A stretch of DNA of 24,405 nucleotides from PALSA-660 sp036508075 (GTDB lineage Bacteria > Actinomycetota > Coriobacteriia > Anaerosomatales > PALSA-660), in contig DATCIA010000046.1 in the NCBI GenBank assembly GCA_036508075.1, positions 1 to 24,405 on the forward strand. Reading direction: 5' to 3'. This document shows positions 23,849-24,405 of this stretch, one piece after another. Within the stretch, counting starts at the first letter, position 1. Each line of letters opens with the position of its first letter. Below the pieces are notes generated by a model. The model searched no databases. It was not told the origin of the DNA and was given only the letters and a program-made list of their open reading frames with translations. A program made the position numbers and the translations under genes.

Positions 23849-24405
23849 CGAGTTCGTACGCGGTTATCGCGACGGCGACCATGGCGGCCGTCTCCGTGCG
23901 CAGGACCGTCGACCCGAGGGAGACGATGCGCGCGCCGGCGTCCTGGAGCGCGTCGACCTCCGCTGTCTCGAACCCGCCCTCGGGGCCCACGACGACGAGG
24001 ACCGACGCGTCAGCGGTCGCGTCCTCAGCGTCGAGCGCCGCCCCGATCCCGACGGCCGTCGAGGCGGCCTCCTCCCAGGGAACCAGAACGACGTCGAAGC
24101 GACCCGCCTCGACGAGCAGCGCGTCCACGGACATCGGCTCTCGCACGACCGGGACCTCGGAGCGCTGCGATTGCTTGGCGGCCTCCTCGGCGATGCGGCG
24201 CCAACGGTCTCCCCGGCGGCCCGCGCGGTCCTCGTCGAGACGCACCACGCATCGGGCGCTGGCCAGCGGCCAGATCTCGGTCACGCCCAGCTCGGTGGCC
24301 TTCTGGATGGTGAACTCCATGCGCTCCCGGCGAGCGATCCCGGCGGCCAGCACGACGCAGGGCTGCCGCGGACGTTCGATCGCCGGGCCGATGTCGGCGG
24401 TCACG
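23823..24405 (-). CDS. rsmE: 16S rRNA (uracil-1498-N3)-methyltransferase RsmE (N-terminus beyond window)
   Basis: SPOUT-class methyltransferase that methylates U1498 of 16S rRNA. About 193 residues are visible: VLAAGIARRERMEFTIQKATELGVTEIWPL, RWRRIAEEAAKQSQRSEVP, the SAM-binding knot VVGPEGGF and LGSTVLRTETAAMVAV. Family members are about 240-250 residues, so the N-terminal PUA-like domain (about 50-60 residues) lies outside. The GTG at 24404 at the edge should not be taken as the start. The gene ends inside the mtaB start region, an overlap that indicates one transcript. Confidence 0.94.
   Translation of the reverse strand, partial: VTADIGPAIERPRQPCVVLAAGIARRERMEFTIQKATELGVTEIWPLASARCVVRLDEDRAGRRGDRWRRIAEEAAKQSQRSEVPVVREPMSVDALLVEAGRFDVVLVPWEEAASTAVGIGAALDAEDATADASVLVVVGPEGGFETAEVDALQDAGARIVSLGSTVLRTETAAMVAVAITAYELGALGGRGR

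Noticed and set aside
22760..24313. 517-codon plus-strand open frame opposite mtaB and rsmE
   Set aside because: It covers two recognised genes in antisense, and its C-terminal part is low-complexity Arg/Pro. No plausible binding site or domain.

Overview
The window is one continuous minus-strand gene block, about 20 genes read from the right edge to the left edge, with no plus-strand gene I can support. Base composition is strongly G+C-rich and codons favour G/C in the third position. GTG starts are frequent, and two TTG starts are the best choices for ppdK and the CBS-domain gene. The gene set points to an anaerobic, high-G+C actinobacterium, most likely a Coriobacteriia/OPB41-like lineage: two-subunit glycyl-tRNA synthetase, pyruvate phosphate dikinase with its regulatory protein, and a K+-dependent membrane pyrophosphatase. 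The taxonomic call is inference; there is no rRNA here.

Right part (24405 to 14748, in transcription order): rsmE (cut by the edge), mtaB, phoH, a shortened PgpH-type HD hydrolase, ybeY, a DgkA-PAP2 fusion, a CNNM/CBS (CorC/HlyC-type) membrane protein, cdd, era, deoC, recO and a small YcxB-like membrane protein. Most neighbours overlap or lie within about 10 bases of each other, so phoH and everything after it is probably one long transcript. The order matches the widespread phoH-HD-ybeY-dgkA-cdd-era-recO cluster, with CBS, deoC and YcxB-like genes added.

Middle (14645 to 7994): glyQ-glyS (4-base overlap), the PPDK regulatory protein gene and ppdK. A GC-rich 15-bp stem-loop follows ppdK. Apparent extended -10 elements (TGCTAGAAT) lie about 50 bases before both glyQ and phoH.

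Left part (7921 to 1): a 50-residue single-span membrane peptide gene, an acyltransferase-3 family gene, dgt, hppA, dnaG and rpoD (cut by the left edge). dgt-dnaG-rpoD after ppdK is a familiar order; the small peptide plus acyltransferase, and hppA, look like insertions into it.

Functionally the block is core housekeeping: replication priming, the main sigma factor, dNTP control, tRNA charging and modification, ribosome maturation, recombination, nucleoside salvage and lipid-carrier recycling. A pyrophosphate theme runs through it (PPDK, its regulator, and the membrane PPase). I found no mobile element, CRISPR array, tRNA, rRNA or obvious defence system. The most interesting points are unusual architectures and insertions inside conserved gene order, not a new system.
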